Shown: piece by piece, positions 52,364-62,435 of the stretch
Numbering within the stretch: position 1 is the first letter of the stretch
Layout of the letters: every line of letters starts with the position of its first letter
Assembly: GCA_009746045.1 (NCBI GenBank)
Contig: RPFO01000080.1
Coordinates: 4,027,400 to 4,091,399 of the forward strand
Length of the DNA: 64,000 bases
Reading direction: 5' to 3'
Source of the DNA: Mesostigma viride
Taxonomy: Eukaryota; Streptophyta; Mesostigmatophyceae; Mesostigmatales; Mesostigmataceae
Translations under genes and position numbers: made by a program
The notes under the pieces: model-generated
Database searches by the model: none
Seen by the model: only the letters and a program-made list of their open reading frames with translations
What the model was told of the DNA's origin: nothing

Positions 52364-54648
52364 CGGGACCTAGTGCACGTAGTGACTCACCTCCTGTGCT
52401 AGCCACGGATAATGTGGGAGGCCCGCCTAGCGTGGCCTCGCCGGAGGGTCAGGGTCCTGCCCATGCGCCTCGCCCACCTAGGGACCTGGCTTCAACGGTC
52501 ACGGCCTTGTGGCGTGCTCAGGCGCTTAAAGCGAAAGCTGCATCAGGGGTGGCTCAGGTCAAAACTCTCTCACAGGGGGTCAGGCCGGTTAAGTCAGCCT
52601 TGTTTCCTACGTGTAGACCGTGGCAGCTGGTGGCTGTGGACACGCAAGCATCCGTGTCTATTATCTCTCGTCGGGCAGCCACCCTGTATCCAGTGCTAGA
52701 GTCGCCGTACAAATCGGTGACCGACTTTGCAGGCACTTCGGCATATCAAGTTACCGGGATGGTGGTGCTGCCGGTGTTGGGCATTGACACGCCGTTTCAC
52801 GTCGTGGATGGCTACGAGGATGTGGCCTTGCTGGGCGAACCTTTCGTATCATACCCGGGGTTCTCAGTGTCCGCTGACTTGCTGTCAGTCGCGGGGGTGG
52901 GCAGCATCCCGCTTCGCGAGTACCACGCTCCATTGGGGGTGGTGGTCGGGCAGCCCGGCGTCGTGCGGCGCTTACCGATGGCGGCGTTTTCCACACCGCC
53001 GCTCGTCCAGTCCATCATTCAGCCTCAGGATTGGCACCCGCGCAGCTTCGGCCTCCACTCACACTCACTGGCGGCGGATAGCCCTGTGACGTGGGAGCAA
53101 CTTGTCCTGGACTGTCAAGATCCTCTCAAGTTTGCTTTGTGGCGCGACGCGTTCATTCGAGCCAAGGAGCAGTGGCGAGAGCGCGAGGTCTACCGAGGAT
53201 TGGAGAGTGTGCCAGCCGGGGCCACGCGGTTGCGGTTGAAGTTCGTGCTCACCTACAAGCCGGACGAGACCAACTCTTCGGTGGTGTTCCGGGTAAGGCC
53301 CGTGGTCACGGAGACGAAGGGGTCCTCCCCGCTGGATGCCAAGGATCTTTATACCCCTGGGCTCAACCATGTTTCGCATCGGCTACTGACGGTCATCTAC
53401 TTGGGCAAGCGGAACGCGGGCAAGGACTACGGGATGTGGTGCGGTGACTTTCAGCGGGCATTCCTCCACAGCGACGCTGGGGTCGCGCAGCAAACATGGC
53501 AAGGCACCCGCTACGTGGTGAAGGTCCCGGTGGTCTGGCAGGATGGCACCATTGGCAGCGAGTATATCGAGCTGTTGACAGGGGTGGAGGGGCTGCAGAG
53601 CTCTCCCATCATCTTCCGCATTTCCGCGGAGGAGGTCTTGCAGAGCTTAGGGGCCACGTACCATCGCGCTGATCCTAACTTCTTTGTGGTCCCCACCGGC
53701 GTCCCTGGCGAGCCAGCCCTCTTCGTGTGGCATGGCGATGACTTCAAGCTGGTGGCACCTCGCACATTTGCTACCCAGTTTCTTGCTGCAGTGGCGGCTA
53801 AGTTTCCCCTGGGCAGGGCGGTGGATCATGAGGAGGGTAAACCCGTGGTGTTTTGCGGCGTGCAGTCTACGTTGCAGCGGGATTCGCGTTCTGGCGAATG
53901 GGTCATGCACATGCAGGATAGCCGCAACTATGTGGTTGACCTGCTGGCCGACCTCCCGTCCCCGCTGTTGGCAACCCATGGGCCCTCGGTTAAGGGCAAG
54001 CTCGGGTGGTTGGCGGACACGGTGGCACCTGATTTGGCAGTGCTCGCTCGCCTGCCCGATGATGTGCTGGAAGGACTAGGGTCCATTCATGTTCGGCGGC
54101 AGCTGGCCATGACGCCCGGCATTGTGCTTCGTGGGCTCGATTGCTCACAGCCGGTGCACCTCGAGATAGTGACGGATGCTAATCTAGAGACGCGCACAGT
54201 CAGCCAAGTGCGGGCCCGCATGGGGGCACTGTTCTTTATCAGCAATGAGGGCCAGCCTGGCATGTTGTTAGATTGGTACTCGCGCTTGCACAGCCGCATT
54301 GCCACTAGCCCCAACACGGCTGAATGCCGGGGCATTGTTTCAGCTATATCACATGGCATGTGGCTGCGGTACTTGCTGGGTTGGGTATTTGGCTCGTGTG
54401 GGTTCACTCTTCACTGGACTAGCACGGTGCACACTGACTCACAAAGTTGTTTGGCCTTCCTTGACAATCCCTATGCGCGGTCACAGGACGTTGATTACCT
54501 CGTACTCGCTGAGGCGGCCTCCTGCGTCACGCGTCTCCAGCACATCGCGGATGAGCTCAATCCCGCGGATGCACTCACCAAGGAGGCGCGGGAGGCTGCC
54601 CCGCAGTACGCAGTGTTGCGCAAGCGCATGACGATGCAACACCCGTGA
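52294..54648 (+). CDS. Copia-B protease-like, RT and RNase H polyprotein
   Basis: Open for about 785 codons with no early ATG (GTG at 52330). The protease-like domain is AVDTQASVSIISR (~52633-52670) with a later ALLGEPFVS, like the retropepsin DTGAS and ILG motifs but with Gln for the invariant Gly. RT has GDFQRAFLHSD, VEGLQSSPIIF and the catalytic FVWHGDDFKLV (~53720-53750). RNase H has IVTDANLE, AECRGIVSA, HTDSQSC and LNPADALTK, and ends in TGA 54646. A fused integrase-free PR-RT-RH protein made by -1 shifting would be unusual. All catalytic residues except that Gly are present. Confidence 0.8.
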   Translation, partial: YTPPSPGPQYDPVDGWDEDGVGLTGPSARSDSPPVLATDNVGGPPSVASPEGQGPAHAPRPPRDLASTVTALWRAQALKAKAASGVAQVKTLSQGVRPVKSALFPTCRPWQLVAVDTQASVSIISRRAATLYPVLESPYKSVTDFAGTSAYQVTGMVVLPVLGIDTPFHVVDGYEDVALLGEPFVSYPGFSVSADLLSVAGVGSIPLREYHAPLGVVVGQPGVVRRLPMAAFSTPPLVQSIIQPQDWHPRSFGLHSHSLAADSPVTWEQLVLDCQDPLKFALWRDAFIRAKEQWREREVYRGLESVPAGATRLRLKFVLTYKPDETNSSVVFRVRPVVTETKGSSPLDAKDLYTPGLNHVSHRLLTVIYLGKRNAGKDYGMWCGDFQRAFLHSDAGVAQQTWQGTRYVVKVPVVWQDGTIGSEYIELLTGVEGLQSSPIIFRISAEEVLQSLGATYHRADPNFFVVPTGVPGEPALFVWHGDDFKLVAPRTFATQFLAAVAAKFPLGRAVDHEEGKPVVFCGVQSTLQRDSRSGEWVMHMQDSRNYVVDLLADLPSPLLATHGPSVKGKLGWLADTVAPDLAVLARLPDDVLEGLGSIHVRRQLAMTPGIVLRGLDCSQPVHLEIVTDANLETRTVSQVRARMGALFFISNEGQPGMLLDWYSRLHSRIATSPNTAECRGIVSAISHGMWLRYLLGWVFGSCGFTLHWTSTVHTDSQSCLAFLDNPYARSQDVDYLVLAEAASCVTRLQHIADELNPADALTKEAREAAPQYAVLRKRMTMQHP

Positions 54649-54689
54649 GCTACCACACAGGGTTACGGCTCGGGCGCTTTATGAATACA

Positions 54690-55034
54690 AGTTAATGCCC
54701 GACCGGCTCAGCTATGGCGGTCGGTCACGTTGAGCTTGGGATAAGGTGAACACAGAGAACTGCTGTCGGAGCTAGCCCACCACTGGTTTATGTCTTAGCC
54801 AGCAAACCCTATCCGGTTAGCCGTAACGGTGGGACAAGCTAGCTGTCCGTACCGACCCGGATAAGGCCCCGGACTGGGGCCTAGGTGGCGCCGGCCCTAG
54901 GCGCCGCCCTTAGACCGGTCGACCGCATCGGACCGCCGGATTATAGCCGGCGGCTTAGCGGACGCTAGCGGAAGGCGTGCGGACGGACATGGGGAACTTA
55001 GAGCCAGATCCTAGGGCTCTAGAGTTACTCAACT
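54690..55034 (+). repeat. 3' LTR of Copia-B
   Basis: 345 bp, starting at the A of ATACAAGTTAATG and ending at CAACT, then target duplication GCCTT. It is 344/345 identical to the 5' LTR by eye. Confidence 0.92.
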
Positions 55035-56038
55035 GCCTTGCGGAAGGAGGTTGGGTCGCTGTGTTCGGAAACGCAGCAGGGCCGTCGGCAAACGACCCTG
55101 TGGTGATGAGGATAAGGGCGACGACGTCGCCAGGGGAAACAGGGCGGGTCTGCACGGAGCGCCTCGTCGCTATTCGCGACGAAATTGCTTCGTTGATCTA
55201 CAGTTTAGAGGTTGCGTACCAGGGCGGGCACGTCACCATTCAGGCGCTGGACTTAGCGCGTGAAACGCTGGGCCAACTGGTGGCCATCTGTTTAGGTGGA
55301 ACCAGACTGTATAATCACTGGGTGGCGACAAGCTCGCTGGGGGAGGGGACCGACGCGTCACACATCATACGAGACGCGCAGACGCGCGAGGCCGATAGCC
55401 CGTGGGATTCGGCCGAGGTGGTGGCTCAAACGTGTGAGCACCTGGTCAACATTCTGACCCAAGAGGCGCGTGGTCACGCTGATCACTGGGTGATCACTAC
55501 ACGTCCACCAGGCATTTGGTCGACCTTGGACACACCGAGGTTGCAGAGCAGGCCGGGGGCGTGTGGGCCAACGGTGACGGTCATCACCGGTCGGGAGGTC
55601 ACCGACGAGGATTTTCACAACCAGTTCGTGGACCGACCAACGGGCATTATAGCTCGGTCGTCACAGCAGATTGACGAAGGTGACGGCACAAACGAAGGAT
55701 ACTCAGCTCGGGGTAGTAGGGCGGAGTTGCATATACCGTTTGAGCCGGAACACGATTTTGCTGAGATTGGTCGGGGGTCACGGAACGATAGGAGGGGTGG
55801 TGGCAGCCGGTGGGTCAGGAATCTTCAGTGGTATCGCCGTGGCAGTGCGCCTAGACTGCCGGTAGAGCAGACAGCAGCCGGGAGGCCGGTGAGCCGTGTG
55901 CTAGGTCCTTACAACGCGGAGGAAGTCCGCTCAGTTCCACGCGTGGGGACACCGGTGGCACGCACAGCGCAGGAGCGTGAGGAGGCGGCAGCAGCTGGAG
56001 AGCAGCCAGCGGCTTCTTCAGGCAGCACCAGCGCTTGA
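55035..56038 (+). CDS. Copia-A ORF1 (unknown protein upstream of gag), copy 2
   Basis: A ~335-codon frame continues the ORF1 begun at 49086-49263 before Copia-B split it. The in-frame ATG at 54977 belongs to the Copia-B LTR and is accidental. The product has an ordered helical middle (RLVAIRDEIASLIYSLEV, ALDLARETLGQLVAICLGG, DSAEVVAQTCEHLVNILTQE) and an Arg/Gly-rich, acidic-tailed C-terminus (EPEHDFAEIGRGSRNDRRGG). No transmembrane segment, zinc finger or known domain is recognised. An ORF before gag is unusual for Copia elements. It is well conserved with copy 1 at the protein level. Confidence 0.6.
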
Positions 56039-56095
56039 GCCTGTTCTTCCTTGTCTATCGCCTGTTTTGTTTTGCCATCCCACTGTATATAATGC

Positions 56096-57451
56096 CTCGT
56101 GGCAAACCGGGAGACGGCGACAAGGGCGAGATGGAGGCACCGGCTGGAGCAAGCCAGGAGCCTCGGCAAGACAAGGAGCAGCTGGTGGGAGAGGCGATCC
56201 CAGCCAGCGACGGCGATGGGGGAAAGAGACCAGGCGGCAAGAGACGACACGAAGACTCGGTGGAGGAGGCGCGCAAGGTGCGGGCGATGGGACCAACTGA
56301 TGCAATAACGGTGGCAAATGGGCAACCAGCCGTGGAGAAGCGTAAGAGGGATCCCTCCGCTGACGGCAATGGTAAGAGGCCTCATGTGGATGTGCTCTCC
56401 CCTGTGCCTGCTGGACCAAGTGAGTGTTGTTGTTGTGACACCCGCTGTTGTGGAGCCAGTGAAGGCGCTGCCAGGGTCGAGACCTCACATGAGTGCTGTC
56501 ACTGTTATGAATGGTCAAAAGCCTCTTAACCCACCACTAGCACAGGAAGCTTTGGACAAGTGGCTTGAGGACATGGAGCTTGTTGTGTGCTCCGTGGACC
56601 CCACTGTCAATCTAGTGCAAGTGTTTCACTCGTCCACGTGCAACAGGGACTCGTCAGAGCGTGTCAGGGAGAAGGCTAGGACTGCTGTCAAGGATAAGTT
56701 AACCTGGGCACAGTTCCTGGAAGGGTTGAGGGAGGAGTTCTCTGACAAGGTTCTCAACCTCACCAACTATTACAAGCATCAGTATGACACCTTTGAGATA
56801 GTGGGTCCTGTGGCAGAGGAATGGGCTAGGCTCAACCGTATCAGGGACAAGGGGGCCAAGTATGGCTTCATGGTCACAGATAGGGCCTTGGCAGACTATT
56901 TCCTGGACCGTATGGGTTTGAGTGTGGATGGGAGGAACGGTGCCCGCATGTTTCTTAACCAGACTGATGGCTCCTTGCGTGCTCTGGAGCTTGTAATCCT
57001 CAGCATAAGGAAGCCAGATCCTGCCTGCAAAGCTATCCAGTCCCATGGCAGCAATGCCACCTCCGCTGTGCAGGGCCAAGGTGATGTCCCCGGGTACCCA
57101 GCCCGTGATGGGGCAAGGCCCAACAAGCGTAAGCGCTTCAGGCGCCAGAGGCAAGGGGCTCAGGGTGGCAAGGGTGCAGGTTCCCAAGGAGGGGTTGGGA
57201 GCCAGCAAGCTGGTGGTCAGCAGGGTAAGGGTGGCCAAGGGCAAGGCAAGGGCCAAGCTCAAGGCAACCAGGGCAAGCAGGGTGGGCAGTCTCAGGGAGG
57301 CCAGGGGAAGCCTGGCAAGGGTGGGGCTGGGTCTGGGAAGAAGGGTGGGCATGCTTTGTGTGTGGCAAGGAAGGTCACTGGCGTCGTGAGTGTCCTGACA
57401 GGAAGGCCAAGCCTGCTGGGGCAGGGGGCCAGTCTGGGCAGCAGTGACTAG
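56096..57451 (+). pseudogene. Copia-A copy 2 gag
   Basis: ATG 56096 (preceded by CTGTATATA) opens a Lys/Glu-rich N-terminus. After a frame change near 56400-56420 the capsid-like part continues (LAQEALDKWLEDMEL, WAQFLEGLREEF), then a Gly/Gln-rich linker with repeated GGQ and GKG. At the zinc knuckle one A is missing (GGTGGGCATGC where copy 1 has GGTGGAGCATGC), so this copy reads out of frame to 57451. In the ancestral frame the stop is TGA at 57445-57447. Confidence 0.75.
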
Positions 57452-57456
57452 CATCA
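57442..57456 (+). promoter_or_regulatory. gag-pol readthrough stop, copy 2
   Basis: CAG TGA CTA GCA, the same as in copy 1. The pol frame is continuous with this codon on both sides. Presence in both copies despite many other indels argues that the UGA is a family feature and not a mutation. Confidence 0.65.
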
Positions 57457-60400
57457 TCCCCTGTAAATAGTCAATCACCCCTTGGGGAAGGTGTGCTGGA
57501 TGTACATAAGGATGGGGGTGTGCCCCTTGTGCAGCACCAAGGGTGTAAAGATGTTGTTCTTCCACTGGATTGCAATAACAATGCTGCAGCTGAATTCCCT
57601 ATGCCTCATGCAGGTGGTGGGTCTCCAGCAGGTGCTGGCCTGGAGGGCCAAGGGACCTTGCTGGAAGGGCCTGGAGCGGTCCAGGGTGCAGGACCTGACT
57701 TGGGGCGTCAGGACGGCCTGCAGGGAAGCCCTGGAACCTCAGGAGTGGATCATGTGTCCCCACACACGGTTCAGACGTCTCGCCAGGTCAGTACTGACAG
57801 AGTGCTGAGCTATGCTGAGGCTGGCCATAGGTTGCATCACATGTTTGGGCATTCTGGGCAGGCAGCAATGTTTGCTTGGAAGCTAGGTAGGGAGCCTTTG
57901 TGGGAGGCTTGCCAGGCTGCTGCTGAGAACTGTGGTTGCCAGGAGAATGCTGTTCACCCACCTCAGTCCCATGCTAGGGAGCCTGCTAGGGAGCGTGGCG
58001 ACATCCAGATGGATATCCAGCATATCAGGGGCTTGTATATATTGGTGGGGGTGGACAGGTTCAGCAGATACCGACTGACAGGCGTTCTGCCTGGTATGCA
58101 GGAGCACCACTTGTTGTTGGGAATGAAGGCCCTGATCCCAGGCTTTGGGGTGTGCAAGAGTGTGCAGGCAGACTTGCAGTTTGACTGTTTGCTCAAGCAT
58201 CAGGACCAGCTGCCTTGTAAGCTGGTGGTAGTCCCCAGGGAGAGTCATGGGCAGCAAGGGGCTGTAGAGAGATCCATACGTGAAGTGAAAACAGTGGTGC
58301 TAGCAGCAGAGTCAGTGCCACTTGTGGCATCTGCCTTAGAGAGGGCAGCCTGGTGTAAGGGGATAGAAGAGCAGCTGAACCACAGGGTTAACTATTACTT
58401 TGATGGTGTGGCTGTCTCTCCCCTGGCCCTGCAGTATAGCTTGTTGCCTGAGAACGTGGTGCAGGCCAGTCTTAGGAAGGTAGACAGGTTGTTTGCCCAG
58501 CTGAGACGTAAGGACAAGAACTGGAATGTGCTGAGGCCTCAGGTGGGGCTGAAGGCGATCAGGATGTGGAAGGAACCATCTATTCCAGGCAAGCGGGGGA
58601 AGTGGCAGGATGGGGTTGTCACTCGTGTGGAGGAAGCTAACAGATCTTGCCTGGTGGCTTTGGAAAAAGATCCAAGGCACGTGTACAGGTTGTCCTGGGC
58701 TCATGTCAAGGAAAGAAGGCCACATGCAATCTGGCCTGCAGACGGGCCAGGCCCTCCCAGCTGGGTTGAGGAGGCTCCAGGCCAGAGCCAGGCAGCAGCA
58801 GCTAACAATCCTCCTGTGGTGGATGATGGTCTGTCCCTACTGGAAGATGACGAGCAGGAGGCTGCTGAAGCAACTGTCACAAGGCCAGAGGGGACGGGGC
58901 AGCCACCTAAGGCCCGGGGGCCTCTCATGGCGGACGTCATCCGAGCACTCATGCGCAGCAAACATGATCCCAAGGTATCCAAGCTCACGGGGTGGGGGTC
59001 GTGCTGGGCAGCTACAATGGAGGTAGATACCAACTCACAGGTGTCTGTCATCAGGGAAGAGGATGCTGTAGGCTTACAGATGTCCCATCCCAGTTGCCTT
59101 GCTGTGTCAGATTTCTCAGGAAAGGTGTCCATGAAGATCCTTGGGGAAGTGAGTGTGCCTATCTTAGGGGTGCCCACCACGTTCTGTGTGGTAGAGGGCT
59201 ATAAGGGGCCTGCCATTCTGGGTCAGAACTTCTTGTGCATGCCAGGGGTTACTTTGACCTCTGATGAGTTGGCACTAGAAGGCAAGGGCAGCCTCCCCCT
59301 TGAAAGATATCACTATTCCCAGGGTCTTGCAGTGGCGGTGAAGGCTGTTAGGAGTCAGCCAGCTGAGGGTCCTCAAGGTCAGGAGCCCATAGCTGAGGAC
59401 TTGTTGATAATCCCAACCACCTTTGATCCAAGGCAGTTAGGGGTAAACAGGTACCAGATAGCTGCTCACAGTCCTATTCCCTGGCGCCAGCTAGTCGAGA
59501 TGATGCAAAGCCCCAAGATGGCTAAGGCATGGACTCTTGGCTTTGTTGCCTCTGGGCATGAGTGGATAGTTTCCAACTGTGCAGAACCTGTGGATGAGCT
59601 GCCAGAAGTTCACCAGCTGCTCAGATTGATGTTTGTCCTCAAGCTCAAGGAGGTAGATGGTGTCCAGGTGCCACATGTCAGACCAGTTGTAACCGAATAT
59701 CATGGCACTGGCCAGTTGTTAGATGAGGAGCTCTATACTCCAGGGATGCTGCACGACACGTGGAGGATTCTGCTGTGTATATTTCTGTCTTTTCTGGTTA
59801 AGGGTGTGCCCTATAGCTCTGTGCTGATTGATTTCAAGAGGGCTTTTCTCAAGGGTGACCAAGATCAGGCTAGGCAGACTTGGAGAGATATCCCTCCTTT
59901 CTTTGTGACTGTACCTGCTGTATGGAGAGCAGAGATAAAGGCCAGGTACCTGAGAATTCTGAAAGGGTTGGAAGGTCTCAGGTCCAGTCCCATTATCTGG
60001 AGAAAGAGCCTAGAGAAGTTCTTGAAGAGTACTTGCGGGTTTTCTGTGTCTCCAGTGGATCCCTGTTTGTTCCAAGGGTCCCACAATGGCCTTCCTGTTT
60101 TTGCCTCACTGCATGGTGATGACCTGCATCTCATAGGTCCACCAGACTGGGTTGAGGCTGTCTTGGCTAAGATCCAGAAGCGGTTTGAGCTCGGTAAGAT
60201 ACAGCACATGGTGGAGAATGAGCCTATGGTCTTCTGTGGCATGCAGGCTACGTTGTTCCAAGCCAAGGGCTCGTGGTTCATCAGGATGGAGGGTGGTAAG
60301 GGCTACCCACAGCAGATTGTAGATGCATTGCAGGAGCCCATCACGCAGGCTAGGTGTGCTACCATCAGGGGCATGCTGGCATGGCTTGCAAGTATATGTG

Positions 60401-60781
60401 CCCCTGACTTGCTGGTTCTGAGTCGACTTACTGATTCCCAGCTAGTTGAGGTGGGTGCTGAGAGTGTGGTGCAGGCTGTCATGATGTCTCCCCCTCTCAT
60501 ACTGGGTCCTGTGGATTTGTACAAGCCCCTTGACATGGTTCTCTATGTGGACAGTTCTATGGATAATAGGAAGGTCACAGAGGTCAGGGGCAGGGCAGCA
60601 GCATTAGTTACCCTGGAGCAAGATCACACCTCACTTGTTACCTGGTACAGTCGGTTGCAGAACAGGGTTACACCCAGCAGTGATATTGCTGAGTGCAGGG
60701 CAATCTGTGAAGGGCTGCATACTGCTCTTTACTTGAGGGAGCTCTTCTACCAGCTATGTCAAGTGGCTTCCTGTAGGTTGC
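57448..60781 (+). CDS. Copia-A pol (IN-PR-RT-RH), copy 2, truncated in RNase H by copy 3
   Basis: Open from just after the UGA, without an ATG; numbering from GTG 57493. The HHCC finger is at ~115-150. Integrase has Asp in QMDIQHI (~173), Asp in VQADLQFD (~225) and Glu in GAVERSI (~257), about 31 residues between the last two. A C-terminal domain (IPGKRGKWQDGVV, HVYRLSWAHV) follows. The protease-like part is EVDTNSQVSVI (~508) with AILGQNFL; RT has DFKRAFLKG (~779) and SLHGDDLHLIG (~875); RNase H has YVDSSMD (~1017) and AECRA (~1065). At 60782 the LTR of copy 3 interrupts it, and reading on adds an artefactual tail ending at 60897. It is the cleanest example here of the IN-PR-RT-RH order in one frame. 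Confidence 0.85.
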
Positions 60782-61428
60782 AGTTAGCGAACAGCCAGAA
60801 CTGTGAGTTCCTTGTCTCTCGCGCCACACAACGGGATGAGCCAAAGTTGCAAAGGCAGCAACCTTTTAACCCGTGCACCAAGCCACGACCACGGTGAGCG
60901 GTTCCACGACCAATGTGGGAGCCTCGGTTCGTGCTTGCCAAGATAGCTGGTCATCCCCCATGACCAAGCTATATCCTTTGCGTTGTTCCTCGTTCCCATC
61001 GGCGTGACGAGGCACGTGCAGGCATGCAAGCAAATCCCCAACGTCCACTGGCATCAGTGCAGAGCCAGGACGAACTGGATTTGCCTAGACTCTGCAACCT
61101 AGGAAGTACAGGACCTGTCACAAGCCTGCAAGGCCTAGTATCCTTGCAGACCTGTGCCAGTCCTGTATTCCACCAGTCACAGGCTGCTGCTCCTCTGGTC
61201 TACGTGGACCACAGTCACGTGATAGTCAGGCTAAGCCTGTGCAGGCACGGCCTGCCACGTGTCCTGTCCACTATACCAGAGGACTGTACCTAGTCGGCCA
61301 CGGACGGCTAGGACTTCGGGACCTCATATCTTTCTCGTCCCTTGTCTGTTTCAGGCGGTCAGCACGGCGTTGGAAAGGTCTTTCCAAACTGCATCCACTT
61401 AGCATATTGGTTGCCCAAAATGCTAACT
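60782..61428 (-). repeat. 3' LTR of Copia-A copy 3
   Basis: 647 bp, AGTTAGCGAACAGCC to AATGCTAACT on the plus strand, followed at 61429 by the reversed polypurine tract CCAACCCTTTCTTCTTTTGG. Confidence 0.9.
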
Positions 61429-62435
61429 CCAACCCTTTCTTCTTTTGGAGCTGGACCAGCTTGAAACAAGCCTAACCTTGCTTGTGCCCACTCAGCCACA
61501 GACCGCTTGGTCCCTTGAGGTTGATCAGACCTTTGAGGGCCCAGGTTCCTGCCTCCTTTGGGTAACAACATATCTGCCCTTGGACCAGGCTAGGTGTACT
61601 GGCCAGTGAATCAGAGGTCACCCCAGGTTATCCCCTGACCCCTTGGTCAGCTCCCAACCTTTCCTTGGGAACTTGGTGCTAGATTAAAGTCAAGGCACAT
61701 TACCTAGTCCAATGGCTGGGATTACAGGATGCCAAGAACGTACTATTGTGAGTTCCTGATCTTTCACAGTTATCACAGGCGCCCGTTCTTATGGCGCCCG
61801 CCTTGGCCAGCCTTTCCCTTTTGCTCAAAGAGACTCAGGTAGCACCTACAAATACTGCCTCATTGGGGAGCCCATGTCTTCACTGGGTGTTAAGCCCAGG
61901 AATCACTCATGCCAGGCTGTGGCTCTGCTGGGGAATTGAACCCCACCCCAACCTCCAGGTTTATAGGTGACCTGGAACTTTACACAAGAGAAACATTACA
62001 ACCATGAGAACAACATGAGAATGACATGACATGATTATGTTTTATTCAAGCATTATATAACCCAGAATGTGGCCCCCTGGCAACCATGTTCCACATGGTC
62101 ACACAACCAGGTTCTTTATTAGCAACAGGTTGGAAACAAGCACTAGAAAACATATGTACAGCAACCTGTAAGAACCAACATTCGGGTTGCCCTTGCATGG
62201 CCTAACTGTTTGAGGCCAAAGGCGTCGACTTAAGTCCTGGCGACTCTTCTGAACCCCATGGGGAGGGCCAGGCATGATTCTCAGCTGGTAGGAGTGACAT
62301 TCCACACCAACTCCTGTCCAGGAGGGTGTACCTAACCCTGAAGGACCGGCTGTCAACCAGTAAGCACCAGTCACCACTTGGTACTTTGGTCAAGCAGCCC
62401 ACTGGGGACACCCAAGCTGAAGCAAGGCCTGGTCT
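61429..62435 (-). other. Copia-A copy 3 3' untranslated region
   Basis: Collinear with 35659-36668 of copy 1, with a few short indels. Non-coding. Confidence 0.75.

Larger units (their letters stand above)
49264..55034 (+). mobile_element. Copia-B, complete young GAG-IN-PR-RT-RH retrotransposon
   Basis: This 5771-bp element has 345-bp LTRs (49264-49608, 54690-55034) that differ by one base by eye, and a 5-bp target duplication GCCTT (49259-49263, 55035-55039). LTRs begin AGTTAATGCCC and end ACTCAACT. The domain order is the same as Copia-A, with integrase before protease, but the sequence is strongly diverged. Gag, IN and PR-RT-RH lie in three frames, each -1 to the one before. No clear tRNA-type primer site or polypurine tract (ATGAATACA precedes the 3' LTR) is visible, which is odd for such a recent insertion. 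Confidence 0.92.
48438..60781 (+). mobile_element. Copia-A copy 2, interrupted twice
   Basis: The 5' LTR (48438-49085) and the first part of ORF1 (to 49263) are followed by Copia-B (49264-55034) with target duplication GCCTT. Copia-A then resumes at 55035/55040 and runs through ORF1, gag and pol until copy 3 begins at 60782 within RNase H. Removing Copia-B restores the copy 1 sequence exactly at the junction. Apart from one lost base in the zinc knuckle and other gag frame changes, its pol frame is fully open to the interruption. Confidence 0.88.

Noticed and set aside
54977-55034. ATG start of the ORF running into Copia-A ORF1
   Set aside because: It is within the Copia-B LTR; the frame continues across the insertion border by chance and the true ORF1 start is upstream of 49264.
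56085-56098. TATA-like CTGTATATA directly before the Copia-A gag ATG as an internal promoter
   Set aside because: It abuts the ATG with no room for a leader; there is no other sign of an internal transcript.
60782-60897. C-terminal extension of the Copia-A pol ORF
   Set aside because: It is translated from the LTR of copy 3, which interrupts RNase H.
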